DNA of 64,000 nucleotides from an uncultured Methanoregula sp. (GTDB lineage Archaea; Halobacteriota; Methanomicrobia; Methanomicrobiales; Methanospirillaceae), in NCBI RefSeq assembly GCF_963667735.1, contig NZ_OY763919.1, positions 868,001 through 932,000 on the forward strand. The letters run 5' to 3'. The stretch's first letter is position 1; every line of letters starts with the position of its first letter. Below, in pieces: positions 54,729 to 63,511 of this stretch. Position numbers and translations under genes: made by a program. The notes beneath the pieces are model-generated. The model was not told where the DNA came from, searched no databases, and saw only the letters and a program-made list of their open reading frames with translations.

Positions 54729-56060
54729 TTATTCGCCCCTCTGTTTCTTCAGGATCTCGGAAGCATATTTCGCAAGCCCGTAGACACCATCGGTGGAGGG
54801 GTGGACTTCGATGAAATCCTCGAATTCGTGGACCGAGAAGTGCCGTTTCATAAGAAACGCCATGTAGCCTGCAATGAGCCCCCCGCCTGGCGAAGCAGAG
54901 CACATGCCGCTGATCGAGCCATCGGCCTCTACCATGAGCTTGGCAAACCCGGTATTGGAATCAGGCACCGACCAGAACGTTCCCGGCCCGGCGGGTCCGG
55001 GCAAGACGAGCGGTTTAGCCGTCCGGCTGCCATCTGAGCAGAACGCGAGCTCGTACCCGAGGTTGATGGCCTGGGGTATGCAGGAGTAATCCATTCTCCG
55101 TGTTTTCCCGAGGATGTTGTCGGCGGCAACGACTCCCTGGTGGCGGGCAACCGGTGTCAGGTAGGGCGGGCCGGTCACATCCCCGCAGGCATAGACGCCC
55201 GGCAGGTTCGTCTGCATGCGATCGTTCACGATCACCTCGCCGTTTGGCCGTTTTGCAACGCCTTCGAGCAGTTCAGAGCGGGGAAGAAGGCCGGCAGCGA
55301 GGAGGACGGCATCGCAGTCCAGCGTCTCGGTCTTTCCTCCGGCCTTCAGGCTGATCTGCATACCATCGTTCCCGCGTTCAGCCGACTGGATGTCGCATCC
55401 TTCACGGATGCTGACGCCCGCCAGTTCCCGGACCGCACGTTTCCGGATCTGTTCATCGACTGGTTTTAGAAAAACGCTCCGGGAGAGTATTGTAACCTGG
55501 CTTCCGAACCGGGAGAATATATAGGCAAACTCCGCTGCCATGATTCCCCCGCCGATAATGACGAGCTTTTTCGGCAGGCGATCCATCTGCCGGAGCGTGT
55601 GGGGGGTATAGATCCCCGTGCGTTGGATCCCTGGAACATCAGGGATATTCGGACGGGAACCAGTAGCAAGGATAACAGCTTCTGCGGGCAGGGGCTCGTC
55701 TTCCACTACTACCTGTTTCCCGTCAAACCGGCCATCATTCCCGTACAGGATCCTGACCCCTGCATCCCGGGTCTCGCGATCAAGGACGGATGTGATGGTT
55801 TCCTGCACCTTCTGCATCTCCTTAAGGAGAACAGGAAAATCAATTGCCGGGACTGAATCCGTGATCCCGAGACTCCTGAAGGTACCGGCCTCCTGGATAA
55901 AGCGGGCCACATCATTGAGGGCGCAGACCGGCATGCAGCCATAGTGGAGGCACTGCCCCCCGATCGTTCCCTTCTCGACAAGGGTCACGTCCTTCCCGGA
56001 CGAGGCAAGACGGATCGAGGCGATTCTCCCGGCCGGTCCACCCCCGAGAATGACGATCAT
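54729..56060 (-). CDS. Dihydrolipoamide-dehydrogenase-like pyridine nucleotide-disulfide oxidoreductase
   Basis: The 443-residue flavoprotein has the FAD motif MIVILGGGPAGRIASIRLAS and the redox-active pair C-x4-C in GGQCLHYGCMP. The second Rossmann motif (VIIGGGIMAAEFAYIFSRFG), a late YACGDVTGP block, and a C-terminal interface with EVHPSTDGVYGL are also present. No 2-oxoacid dehydrogenase E1/E2 genes are nearby. It may reduce another disulfide or act with ferredoxin. ATG 56060 starts directly at the FAD strand; a GTG 9 bases earlier is possible. Confidence 0.9.
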   Translation of the reverse strand: MIVILGGGPAGRIASIRLASSGKDVTLVEKGTIGGQCLHYGCMPVCALNDVARFIQEAGTFRSLGITDSVPAIDFPVLLKEMQKVQETITSVLDRETRDAGVRILYGNDGRFDGKQVVVEDEPLPAEAVILATGSRPNIPDVPGIQRTGIYTPHTLRQMDRLPKKLVIIGGGIMAAEFAYIFSRFGSQVTILSRSVFLKPVDEQIRKRAVRELAGVSIREGCDIQSAERGNDGMQISLKAGGKTETLDCDAVLLAAGLLPRSELLEGVAKRPNGEVIVNDRMQTNLPGVYACGDVTGPPYLTPVARHQGVVAADNILGKTRRMDYSCIPQAINLGYELAFCSDGSRTAKPLVLPGPAGPGTFWSVPDSNTGFAKLMVEADGSISGMCSASPGGGLIAGYMAFLMKRHFSVHEFEDFIEVHPSTDGVYGLAKYASEILKKQRGE

Positions 56061-56191
56061 GCGGGCCACGACGGGGAATGTCTTTCAGTCAGAAAACCGG
56101 TGGCCCGACGGCAATCCTCTGTCGGGCTGAAAAAAATAGGTTGGAGGCAGGATGCCTCGCAGGCTTGCGGGATGGTATCGATCATGCGAAC

Positions 56192-57148
56192 TTAGAATAC
56201 TTCCACGCCTTCATCCATGGGCTCAGACAGGAGTTCCCCGGTGAACGCGTTCACTTCCACGATCTTCTTGCCCCGGATCTGCCAGACGGGAATGTAGACC
56301 TGTTTTGTCTCGACGGTGATGTTCTTCCGGTCGGGCTTTAGGATCTTCTCCTCGTAGAAGATAGCATCTCCCTTCTCCTGCTTGATTCGGACTTTCTGGG
56401 TCAGGCGCTCGATAAGTTCGTTGGTGATCCGTTCGGTGGCTTCGTCTTTGCGAATGTGGGGATCGCAGACCTCGGCGCTTCCCGGGATCTCCCGTTCTTC
56501 AACGAGCTTCCCGTCCAGATCGATCTTGATCCCGTTGATGGCATTGATCGCACCCCAGCCGTCAGCATCGAACGGGATGCGGCGGTCCTTGTACACCTGC
56601 TCGCCGGAACTCTGGTAGTGGAAGAGGAAGTACGGCATGAACCTCAGTTTTGCCGTTCCCTGGACACCGGCCGCACGTATTGCTGCCTGTTCAGAGAGTT
56701 TTATCGGGAAATGGAGCAGGGTGATGCCGGAGGGCTCTTCCTCTTTTGGCGCTGCTGCCGCTGCAATCGCTGCTTTTTTGGCTTTGGAGGGGGTGAGGTC
56801 GAGGGCAAGCTCACGGCCGACAATATCGGCAAGAACTGCTTCACCGGTATACCGCACGAACTCATCGATACCCCACTGGATGCAGTTCTCGGTTGCGATC
56901 GTCTTTTCGAGGGTGAAGAGCAGCTTCTTGCAGTTCATCTCCTGTTCATCGATCATGAGGCTGTAGTTGGTCTTGTCGAACTGGCTGATGACATCACCAT
57001 CGTTCGAGCAGAGCACCAGAAGGCATACACCGTCGCGAACTGCTGAAAGATCGAGCGGATCGTCAACCTCTTCCACCTCAAAACGAGCCGCTTCAAGAAT
57101 GAGACGCATCGCATTCTTGGCTTTTTCCCGCATGTCTTGTTCCATCAT
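56192..57148 (-). CDS. Conserved hypothetical protein
   Basis: The 318-residue protein has an alpha/beta N-terminal region (about 1-110: AMRLILEAARFEVEEVDDP and VCLLVLCSNDGDVISQF) that resembles a restriction-endonuclease-like core, though no catalytic motif is certain. An Ala/Lys linker and a beta-rich C-terminal region ending in VYIPVWQIRGKKIVEV and GELLSEPM follow. I recognise no defined family. It diverges from the NrpR-like gene over 62 bp, with an inverted repeat between them. Confidence 0.6.
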   Translation of the reverse strand: MMEQDMREKAKNAMRLILEAARFEVEEVDDPLDLSAVRDGVCLLVLCSNDGDVISQFDKTNYSLMIDEQEMNCKKLLFTLEKTIATENCIQWGIDEFVRYTGEAVLADIVGRELALDLTPSKAKKAAIAAAAAPKEEEPSGITLLHFPIKLSEQAAIRAAGVQGTAKLRFMPYFLFHYQSSGEQVYKDRRIPFDADGWGAINAINGIKIDLDGKLVEEREIPGSAEVCDPHIRKDEATERITNELIERLTQKVRIKQEKGDAIFYEEKILKPDRKNITVETKQVYIPVWQIRGKKIVEVNAFTGELLSEPMDEGVEVF

Positions 57149-57172
57149 AAATAAATTGCCCTACTCTTATAG

Positions 57173-57190
57173 AACAATTTTTCTATTGTT
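57173..57190. promoter_or_regulatory. Inverted repeat in divergent promoter
   Basis: AACAAT-N6-ATTGTT is a perfect 6-bp inverted repeat within the 61 bp between divergent start codons, and differs from the known NrpR operator GGAA-N6-TTCC. A possible operator for one or both genes. Confidence 0.4.
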
Positions 57191-57209
57191 ATGTCCGAGA
57201 TTAGTATTA

Positions 57210-57956
57210 ATGACGCTGCCCATCAAGTTCGTCAACCATAATATCGAGGATTATGCCATCCAGGTCACATTCGATCCAGAAAAGGGAACCGGAGATGTGG
57301 TCTACAATTTATCCCTGATCAAAAACGAGGATCTGGAATTTGCTATCTCCGTTCTCAGGGATTCCTACCGGGCCGGCATCAGCGTCAGCGGTCTCATAAA
57401 ACTCATTCCCTCCGGAGAGCGGATTGAGAATATAACCATCCCCGAGGGATGCACGGGGATCTGCACCATGTGCAGCATCACGTTCGACGGGCTCCTGATC
57501 CGGCGGGGAATACCGGTCAATCCAATAGGCGGGGGTGTTGTCGAGATCGAGAACCGCGTGCCGATCCGCTTCACCCACATCATCATGTACGAGTACACGA
57601 CGATTGACCCCCTCCAGGTGCTCATCTCCCAGAAGACCACCTCGGTAACCAACGTTATGCGCCGGGGAAGTGGCAACATCCTTGCCAATATCCGGGAGTT
57701 CCACATGGAAGCCGAACCCCTGGTTGGCATAGTTCTCGACGAACTTGCCGACAGCTGTTATTCAGGAATCCTCGAAGTGGGCATGCCCAATCTTCCTCTT
57801 CTCGGTGTCCCGGTGAGCCCCCAGTATGTGGCGATTGCAGCAATCGGGGGTACGAACCCCCTGGCCGTCATCCGGGAAGGCGACCGGTGGGTGCAGATCC
57901 AGGCCATGAAAGGCCTCATGGATATCACTGCAATGGATGAAATCAGGGATTTCTGA
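57210..57956 (+). CDS. NrpR effector-domain (DUF128) protein without DNA-binding domain
   Basis: The 248-residue protein matches the NrpR regulatory domain: LIKLIPSGERIENITIPEGC, CTMCSITFDGLLIRRGIPVN, GGGVVEIENRVPIRF, GILANIREFHMEAEPLV-like and SGILEVGMPNLPLLGVPVS. In methanogens NrpR represses nitrogen-assimilation genes and responds to 2-oxoglutarate; some species split it into two proteins, one lacking the winged helix. No winged-helix segment is present here. The start ATG 57210 lies right after an AT-rich leader. It could partner a separate NrpR. Confidence 0.87.
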   Translation: MTLPIKFVNHNIEDYAIQVTFDPEKGTGDVVYNLSLIKNEDLEFAISVLRDSYRAGISVSGLIKLIPSGERIENITIPEGCTGICTMCSITFDGLLIRRGIPVNPIGGGVVEIENRVPIRFTHIIMYEYTTIDPLQVLISQKTTSVTNVMRRGSGNILANIREFHMEAEPLVGIVLDELADSCYSGILEVGMPNLPLLGVPVSPQYVAIAAIGGTNPLAVIREGDRWVQIQAMKGLMDITAMDEIRDF

Positions 57957-58107
57957 GAGAAACGGGAGGGTATACATCATCTCTCGCAGCGGAAACGAGC
58001 CGGTACACAGGGAAATGGATTTGTACCGCATGCGATTTCCCGGAAACATTTCCCTTATATCCTGCGCTATTCAATCTTGATACAGCAATAATAACGAGGG
58101 ATAAATA

Positions 58108-59421
58108 ATGAATTTTCCAAAAGCGATCCTCATTTTTCTTGTGCTGCTGTTCCTCTGTGTGATACCGGCAGCGGGGCTGAAAACATATACCGACGGGATG
58201 CCCCAGATGACGGCGGTGATCTCGGGAACCAACCAGTTTTCCCCGGGACAGGATGCCACAATCACGCTTGTTGTGCAGAACCGGGGCGTGAGCACGATGG
58301 AGAGCAACTGGTCCGGAAATGCTGCATACGAGGGGACCGGGACTATAGCCCGCGACGATGTTCCGACAACTGCCAAGATGGTGACCGTCAGCCTCTCCTC
58401 CGGTAACGCCCCCATAGTCATAAAAACCGATCCCCAGAATATCGGCGATATCGCGTCAATGGGATCAAAGACCGTGAACATCTCTGCCAAGATCACTTCA
58501 GATGCAACCAACGGGGAATACCAGCTTCCCGTGACAATCGCCTACACGTATCTTGCAAAGTCCCAGGAACTTGCCGTGGATACGTTGCAGTCAACGTATG
58601 TCAAGAAAGACGTGACACTCCCGGTCACCGTCCGTATCAAACCCCAGGTAAAGATTGATGTTCTCGAAGCGGTACCGGACCATGTCAGCGTTGGTACGAG
58701 TGGTTACCTGAACCTGACTATCAGGAACACCGGCTTCGAGGATGGAAAGAAGGCAACCGTCAGGATCCTCCGGAGCGGCAAAAGCCCGATCGTCCCGACC
58801 GACAGCAGCATCTATATCGGGGATTTCCCCCGGGGCGGAGATATCACCTGCAGGTATAAAGTGAGCGTCTCCAAGGATGCGGAGAAACAAACATATCCCG
58901 TTGACGTCGTGGTCACCTACGAAAACCGTGAGGGCGATATCGTTACTACGGCCGCAGATACCGTGGGGATACCCGTTGAAGACAAGCTCACCTTCTCTGT
59001 AACATCGGGCAATATCTCCGTTGTCCAGGGATCGGATACGGTTATCACGGTTACTTACCGGAACAACGGGATTTTTACTGCATATAATGCCCAGGCACGG
59101 CTTTCTGCCGTAGACCCGTTCACCAGCACAGATAATACCGCCTATCTCGGCGATATAAAACCCGGGGAGTCCGCGGTCGGCCAGTACAAGCTGAGTACTA
59201 CCGGTGACGCAGCTCCCGGTTCATATTCCCTTGATAACGAGATCAGGTATCGCGATTCTCTGGACAACAGCCAGATCTCTGATTCATTCAAGCTGCCCAT
59301 CCAGATTGTACAAAAACCGGCCTCCAGCGGCATCTTCCAGATCCTGCCAGTACTCATCCTCATCGTCCTGATAGCAGCCGGCGCCGGGTATTATTTACTT
59401 GTAATGAGAAAGAAGAAGTGA
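58108..59421 (+). CDS. S-layer-like (COG1361/CARDB) surface protein
   Basis: The 437-residue protein has a signal peptide (IFLVLLFLCVIPAAG), repeated beta-sandwich domains of the CARDB/NEW3 type (three, near 45-160, 190-290, 300-405: DATITLVVQNRGVSTMES, GYLNLTIRNTGFEDGKKA, TVITVTYRNNGIFTAYNA). It ends with a membrane helix plus basic anchor (AAGAGYYLLVMRKKK). It is probably an external membrane-anchored adhesin or scaffold. The cupin PGI gene overlaps its stop by one base. Confidence 0.87.
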   Translation: MNFPKAILIFLVLLFLCVIPAAGLKTYTDGMPQMTAVISGTNQFSPGQDATITLVVQNRGVSTMESNWSGNAAYEGTGTIARDDVPTTAKMVTVSLSSGNAPIVIKTDPQNIGDIASMGSKTVNISAKITSDATNGEYQLPVTIAYTYLAKSQELAVDTLQSTYVKKDVTLPVTVRIKPQVKIDVLEAVPDHVSVGTSGYLNLTIRNTGFEDGKKATVRILRSGKSPIVPTDSSIYIGDFPRGGDITCRYKVSVSKDAEKQTYPVDVVVTYENREGDIVTTAADTVGIPVEDKLTFSVTSGNISVVQGSDTVITVTYRNNGIFTAYNAQARLSAVDPFTSTDNTAYLGDIKPGESAVGQYKLSTTGDAAPGSYSLDNEIRYRDSLDNSQISDSFKLPIQIVQKPASSGIFQILPVLILIVLIAAGAGYYLLVMRKKK

Positions 59422-60128
59422 TGCTTGGATGGGATGGGGAGCTGCCAGCCCCGGGAGTGCGGACAATCGGGGAGATGCGCCCTGTCCTTGCCGATCCTTC
59501 GTGCGCGTGCAGCGAGCCCCTCTATTTTATGTACCGCGATCTGGCAAAATCAGACGCGGACTGGCACTGGCTCCATTCCCATAACCTCCGCTATGACCTG
59601 ACCGTCATACCCCCCCGCGATCTCTGCGGCGAATGGGTCAAGACCAAAGGTCATTACCACCCGCAGAACCCGGCGGGTATCGGGTACCCGGAAGTGTATG
59701 AAGTCCTGGAAGGCGAGGCCCATTACCTACTCCAGTCCCGCAAGCTCAATGACGTGGTTCTGATCAAGGCAGAGAAAGGTGATGTTGTCATCATTCCCCC
59801 AGGATACGGCCACATCACGATCAACCCCTCGCGGGACCGGATCCTCTCCATGGCCAACATCGTATCTACCGCTTTTGAGAGCGAGTACGGGGAATACGAG
59901 AGCCGTAAGGGAGCGGTTTATTATGAACTCATTTCGGGGGAACTCCGGAAAAATCCGGAATACCCGTTCGCACCGGAAGCAAGGATCCTCAGATCCCGGG
60001 CCGGCCGGGGGGACCACCGGATCTGCAAAGGCCCCCTGTACAACCTTGTCGGGAATGGCAGTGCTCTGGAGTTCCTCAATGTTCCGGAGAAGTACCTGCC
60101 GCTTTTTGAGGTACTGCTAAAAGATTAG
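59421..60128 (+). CDS. pgi: Glucose-6-phosphate isomerase, archaeal cupin type
   Basis: The 235-residue cupin enzyme interconverts glucose and fructose 6-phosphates. Metal-site residues lie in KTKGHYHPQN and PEVYEVLEGEAHYLLQ, with the closing histidine in PPGYGHITINPS. It has a C-terminal extension relative to Pyrococcus-type enzymes (residues about 190-235). ATG 59421 is chosen; it overlaps the preceding stop codon. Its end overlaps the convergent nadE gene by 53 bp. It may supply sugar precursors to glycan synthesis. Confidence 0.9.
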   Translation: MLGWDGELPAPGVRTIGEMRPVLADPSCACSEPLYFMYRDLAKSDADWHWLHSHNLRYDLTVIPPRDLCGEWVKTKGHYHPQNPAGIGYPEVYEVLEGEAHYLLQSRKLNDVVLIKAEKGDVVIIPPGYGHITINPSRDRILSMANIVSTAFESEYGEYESRKGAVYYELISGELRKNPEYPFAPEARILRSRAGRGDHRICKGPLYNLVGNGSALEFLNVPEKYLPLFEVLLKD

Positions 60129-60861
60129 GGGGAGAAAGGCGCTTGTGGGCGCTCTTTTTCACAAGAGCCAGCACTTTTTCTTCTGTCGGGGATACCGGCT
60201 GCCAGTTATGGATCTCAAGGGACTTGAGTGACGTATCGATCTCAGCGTACGTAAGACCGATCTCTTTCTCATCGCTCTGCCCTTCCCAGAGGCCTGCTGA
60301 GGGGGTCTTCTTCAGGATAGAATCGGGAATCCCAAGTTCGCGGGCAACGACATACACATCGCTCTTGTACAGGTGCAGGATCGGCTGGATGTCGGCGGCA
60401 TTGTCGCCGTACTTGGTGCAGTAGCCGAGCATGTACTCGCTCCGGTTGGATGTGCCGCAGACCAGCCGGTTGTCCCGGTTGGCATGGTAGAAGAGGACGG
60501 TCATGCGGATGCGGGCCATCAGGTTGCCAAGAAGGTACGGGGTCTCCACAAACCCGAGCATGCTCCGGTACGCGGAGAGCATGGGTTCGATATCGATCAC
60601 CTGGTGCGCCATCCCGAGTTGTGTACATAGTTCAGCCGCGTCCCGGATATCCGCGGGGTTGCTAACCTTTGCCGGCAGAGAGATTCCCACGACCTTTGCC
60701 GGGCCGATCGCCCGGCAGCAGAAGGCTGCCGCAACCGCAGAGTCTATACCCCCGGAGAGGCCGATCACAATTCCCTTGCACCCCGAGTTCCAGTACGCGT
60801 ACCGGATCATCTGTTCTACCTGGCCCATCCTGCACCCCAGGTCGCCGTCTTTGCACATCAT
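60076..60861 (-). CDS. nadE: NAD+ synthase
   Basis: The 261-residue ammonia-dependent NAD synthetase has the N-type ATP-pyrophosphatase loop GIVIGLSGGIDSAVAAAF and the deamido-NAD site YKSDVYVVARELGIP. RSEYMLGYCTKYGDNAADI is another family block. It lacks a glutaminase domain, so it uses free ammonia, as usual in methanogens. Its C-terminus overlaps the cupin PGI gene by 53 bp on the opposite strand. It follows the potassium channel gene by 4 bp on the same strand. Confidence 0.95.
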   Translation of the reverse strand: MMCKDGDLGCRMGQVEQMIRYAYWNSGCKGIVIGLSGGIDSAVAAAFCCRAIGPAKVVGISLPAKVSNPADIRDAAELCTQLGMAHQVIDIEPMLSAYRSMLGFVETPYLLGNLMARIRMTVLFYHANRDNRLVCGTSNRSEYMLGYCTKYGDNAADIQPILHLYKSDVYVVARELGIPDSILKKTPSAGLWEGQSDEKEIGLTYAEIDTSLKSLEIHNWQPVSPTEEKVLALVKKSAHKRLSPPNLLAVPQKAAGTSPEH

Positions 60862-60865
60862 TTTG

Positions 60866-62578
60866 TTATAATTGATGGAGGAACTTTTTCAACTGTTCGG
60901 AAGTTCCCACTGCGATCACGATATCGCCTTTTTCAAGCACCTCTTCAGCTCCCGGCGCAACGATTAGGCGGCTGACGCTCTCTATACCAATGACCCGGAC
61001 ACTAGTCTTCCGGGCAATACCGCCTACGGTCCTGAGCGCGGATCTGGGAATCGTGACAAGAACGACAATATCACCATTGGGCAGATCGAGGAGGATGGTG
61101 ACAATGTCGGAGAGAATGATCCTCCCAATTGTCTGGCCCCCAATCATGGGGAGGAGGGCCACATAATCAGCCCCGGCCCGGTAGAGTTTGTCAACCGATC
61201 CCGGATCATTGGCCCGTGCCAGGATGCGGATGGCCGGGTTGAGGTTGCGGGCCATCAGGGTTGCAAAGATATTCACATCATCTTCATTGAGGGCAATGAT
61301 GCAGTACTGGGCGCTCTCGATGCCGGCCTCCCGAAGGACGCTCTCGTCCTCGGCATTACCCACGATCTGGTTCTCCACACCTGCATGACGGCGTGAGTCC
61401 ACTACCAGGCACGAGATCTTCGAAGGTGTGAGTTCCCGGTAGGCTGCAACTCCCACATCCCCGAATCCCGCGATCACGGCACGCGCTTCCCTCCGCCCAT
61501 CGGCATCGAACTCATCCCGGATCACATCAACAATGTCCGTTGCCCTGCCAAAGAGGAAGAGGGACGTGGTATCATCGATGATGATGTCGTCTTTCGGCCA
61601 CGGGACAAAGATACCTGATTTCCAGAGGGCAAAGACCATGACTCCGTAACGGCCAAAGAGATCCAGCTCCCGCAGGTTCCTGCCATCCGCCCGGCAGCCC
61701 ATGACAACCGGGATATTGATCAGGCGCAGCTCCCGGTCGGGCTTTTGTTCGAGATTGATGCTGATCCGATCAAGACCCGGGATCTCCGGAACGGAGTCTC
61801 CCATCGGATTGAGAACCGCGTGGCGTGCAAGTATTCGACCGGTGGAATGTTTGGGGGAGAGGACATAATCCGCACCGGCATACCTGAGGTACCGGTCGAA
61901 CGAGAGCTTATCGACAACTGCAATGATCTTGCCTTTTGCCATTTTCCGGATACCAAGGAGGATGCTTGCAGTCAGTCGCTCATCCTTGCAGATCACCACG
62001 TACCGGGCATTTGCCAGATGGGCAGCCGACCAAGTGGCAGGATCGGTGTACTCCCCCCAGACAATATACGCTTTATGGCGGTACTGCATGGCAATGTCCA
62101 TTGCTGCTGCCTTATCATCCTCGATTATGACAATATCGTGATCGGATATCGTCAGGCTGTCCACAACGGATTTCGTGAGCTCGTCATGCCCGAATATAAC
62201 CGTATGCCCGGAGAGGGTATGGGGTGTCCGCCGCGGTGGCGAGGGGGCAAGAAGTGTGGTCAGGAACGGGGCGAGGAGGAGCGGCACCACGATGAAGATC
62301 ATGATCACACCCGAGATCATGATCTGGATTGCAAGCAGCATGGTGAAGTCGCTGGCAAATGGGAGGAGATCACCGTATCCGACGGTGGTCATCGATTCGA
62401 CAACGAACATCAGGGCATTGACCCACGAGATCGATTTGTTCTCAAAAAGCGGATAGTATTCATGGAAAATGAAAGTGTACAGCCCGATAAGAAGGGCAAA
62501 TGCAAGGAAGTAGATCGAGATCTGGATCCCCGGTGAGTTCCTCACCGCCCGCCAGACCCGTCCCCGTTTAGGCGGCAT
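60866..62578 (-). CDS. Potassium channel with two RCK (TrkA-N/TrkA-C) units
   Basis: The 570-residue protein has two to three N-terminal membrane segments with the K+ selectivity filter TTVGYGD at residues 64-70. Two RCK modules follow: RCK1 (about 124-330, HTVIFGHDELTKSVV) and RCK2 (about 345-570, AVIAGFGDVGVAAYREL). Tandem RCKs in one chain resemble GsuK/BK-type gating rings rather than MthK. GGAGGT at 62588-62593 fixes ATG 62578, so it overlaps the preceding gene by 11 bp. Confidence 0.92.
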   Translation of the reverse strand: MPPKRGRVWRAVRNSPGIQISIYFLAFALLIGLYTFIFHEYYPLFENKSISWVNALMFVVESMTTVGYGDLLPFASDFTMLLAIQIMISGVIMIFIVVPLLLAPFLTTLLAPSPPRRTPHTLSGHTVIFGHDELTKSVVDSLTISDHDIVIIEDDKAAAMDIAMQYRHKAYIVWGEYTDPATWSAAHLANARYVVICKDERLTASILLGIRKMAKGKIIAVVDKLSFDRYLRYAGADYVLSPKHSTGRILARHAVLNPMGDSVPEIPGLDRISINLEQKPDRELRLINIPVVMGCRADGRNLRELDLFGRYGVMVFALWKSGIFVPWPKDDIIIDDTTSLFLFGRATDIVDVIRDEFDADGRREARAVIAGFGDVGVAAYRELTPSKISCLVVDSRRHAGVENQIVGNAEDESVLREAGIESAQYCIIALNEDDVNIFATLMARNLNPAIRILARANDPGSVDKLYRAGADYVALLPMIGGQTIGRIILSDIVTILLDLPNGDIVVLVTIPRSALRTVGGIARKTSVRVIGIESVSRLIVAPGAEEVLEKGDIVIAVGTSEQLKKFLHQL

Positions 62579-63398
62579 GCGAACGTACCTCCATTTCATT
62601 TCGGCAAATCCTGGTGTCCCCGCAAAGAGTCTCACCGATTCCCAACACGGAATACGGTGTAGCCGGATGACGCTTTGTATAATCGTCCAGCAGATCCCTG
62701 ATTTCATCGGAAAAACCACACCCGCACTTCGGGCACACAGGTTCGTCTCTGCCGGGGCACAGGAGATCCGCATAGAGATCCGCTTCAGTGCGGGGGATCG
62801 ATCCCAGCGGCTCAATCCATGGGATCGGACCGGAACTTTCGCTCTTCCGGAGAAGATTCTCTACCTGCCCCCGGAGAATATTTTCAAGGATCTTCGTTGC
62901 CTGATCCTCAAGGGTCCGATCAGAAATTATTCTGGTGATTCCCTCTCTTTGTGCAATTCTTTCGATTGCTTCATGGCGAAGTATTTGGCAGCGGCCGCAG
63001 GGATCGCCGGAAGAGTTATCCCTCGCGGGTTCCTCTGGGGCCCGCGGAAACTCATCCCCCAGTGACCCGGTATGGCAGGGGATTCCCAGGGTATCTGCCA
63101 GTTCTTCTATTTGGGAGGACCCGTGGTAACCGGCAGGACAGCCGTTGATCACAATCGCAGAGATCCGGACATCCCGGCGCGGGGCCGTGAGCCTATGGAA
63201 AAAGAGCAGGAGCGCATGGCTGCGTTTGCTGCCGGACAGCACAACCGCGAGATGATCGTCCGGTCTTATCCACCGTCCGGTACGGATATCCCGTTTGATC
63301 CGGGATTCGATATCAACAGCCAGGTGTTCCCGGCAGAGATACCGTCCTGAATACTGCTGGAAGAGGACCGCTTCCCTCCCACATTTGCTGCACTGCAT
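62568..63398 (-). CDS. TtuA/Ctu1-like protein with degenerate ATP-pyrophosphatase loop
   Basis: The 276-residue protein has the TtuA/Ctu1 N-terminal zinc ribbon (MQCSKCGREAV and YLCREH), the second-site CGRCQILRH, the LEDQATKILENILRGQ helix, and a C-terminal zinc finger (VCPKCGCGF). These are the 2-thiouridine tRNA synthetase family. The PP-loop (expected SGGKDS) is SGSKRS at residues 55-60, so ATP use is doubtful. It may be a non-catalytic tRNA-binding paralogue. Its end overlaps the potassium channel gene; it diverges from rio2. Confidence 0.85.
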   Translation of the reverse strand: MQCSKCGREAVLFQQYSGRYLCREHLAVDIESRIKRDIRTGRWIRPDDHLAVVLSGSKRSHALLLFFHRLTAPRRDVRISAIVINGCPAGYHGSSQIEELADTLGIPCHTGSLGDEFPRAPEEPARDNSSGDPCGRCQILRHEAIERIAQREGITRIISDRTLEDQATKILENILRGQVENLLRKSESSGPIPWIEPLGSIPRTEADLYADLLCPGRDEPVCPKCGCGFSDEIRDLLDDYTKRHPATPYSVLGIGETLCGDTRICRNEMEVRSHAA

Positions 63399-63511
63399 GC
63401 GTCGAACCAGATCTATTCTGGTTGATAAAAGATGTTTAAGGTTATGCTGCAGTGCAGACCTGCCCGCAAAGATGCGATTTTATATTCTGCAACATAACAA
63501 CTCTAACGGAT

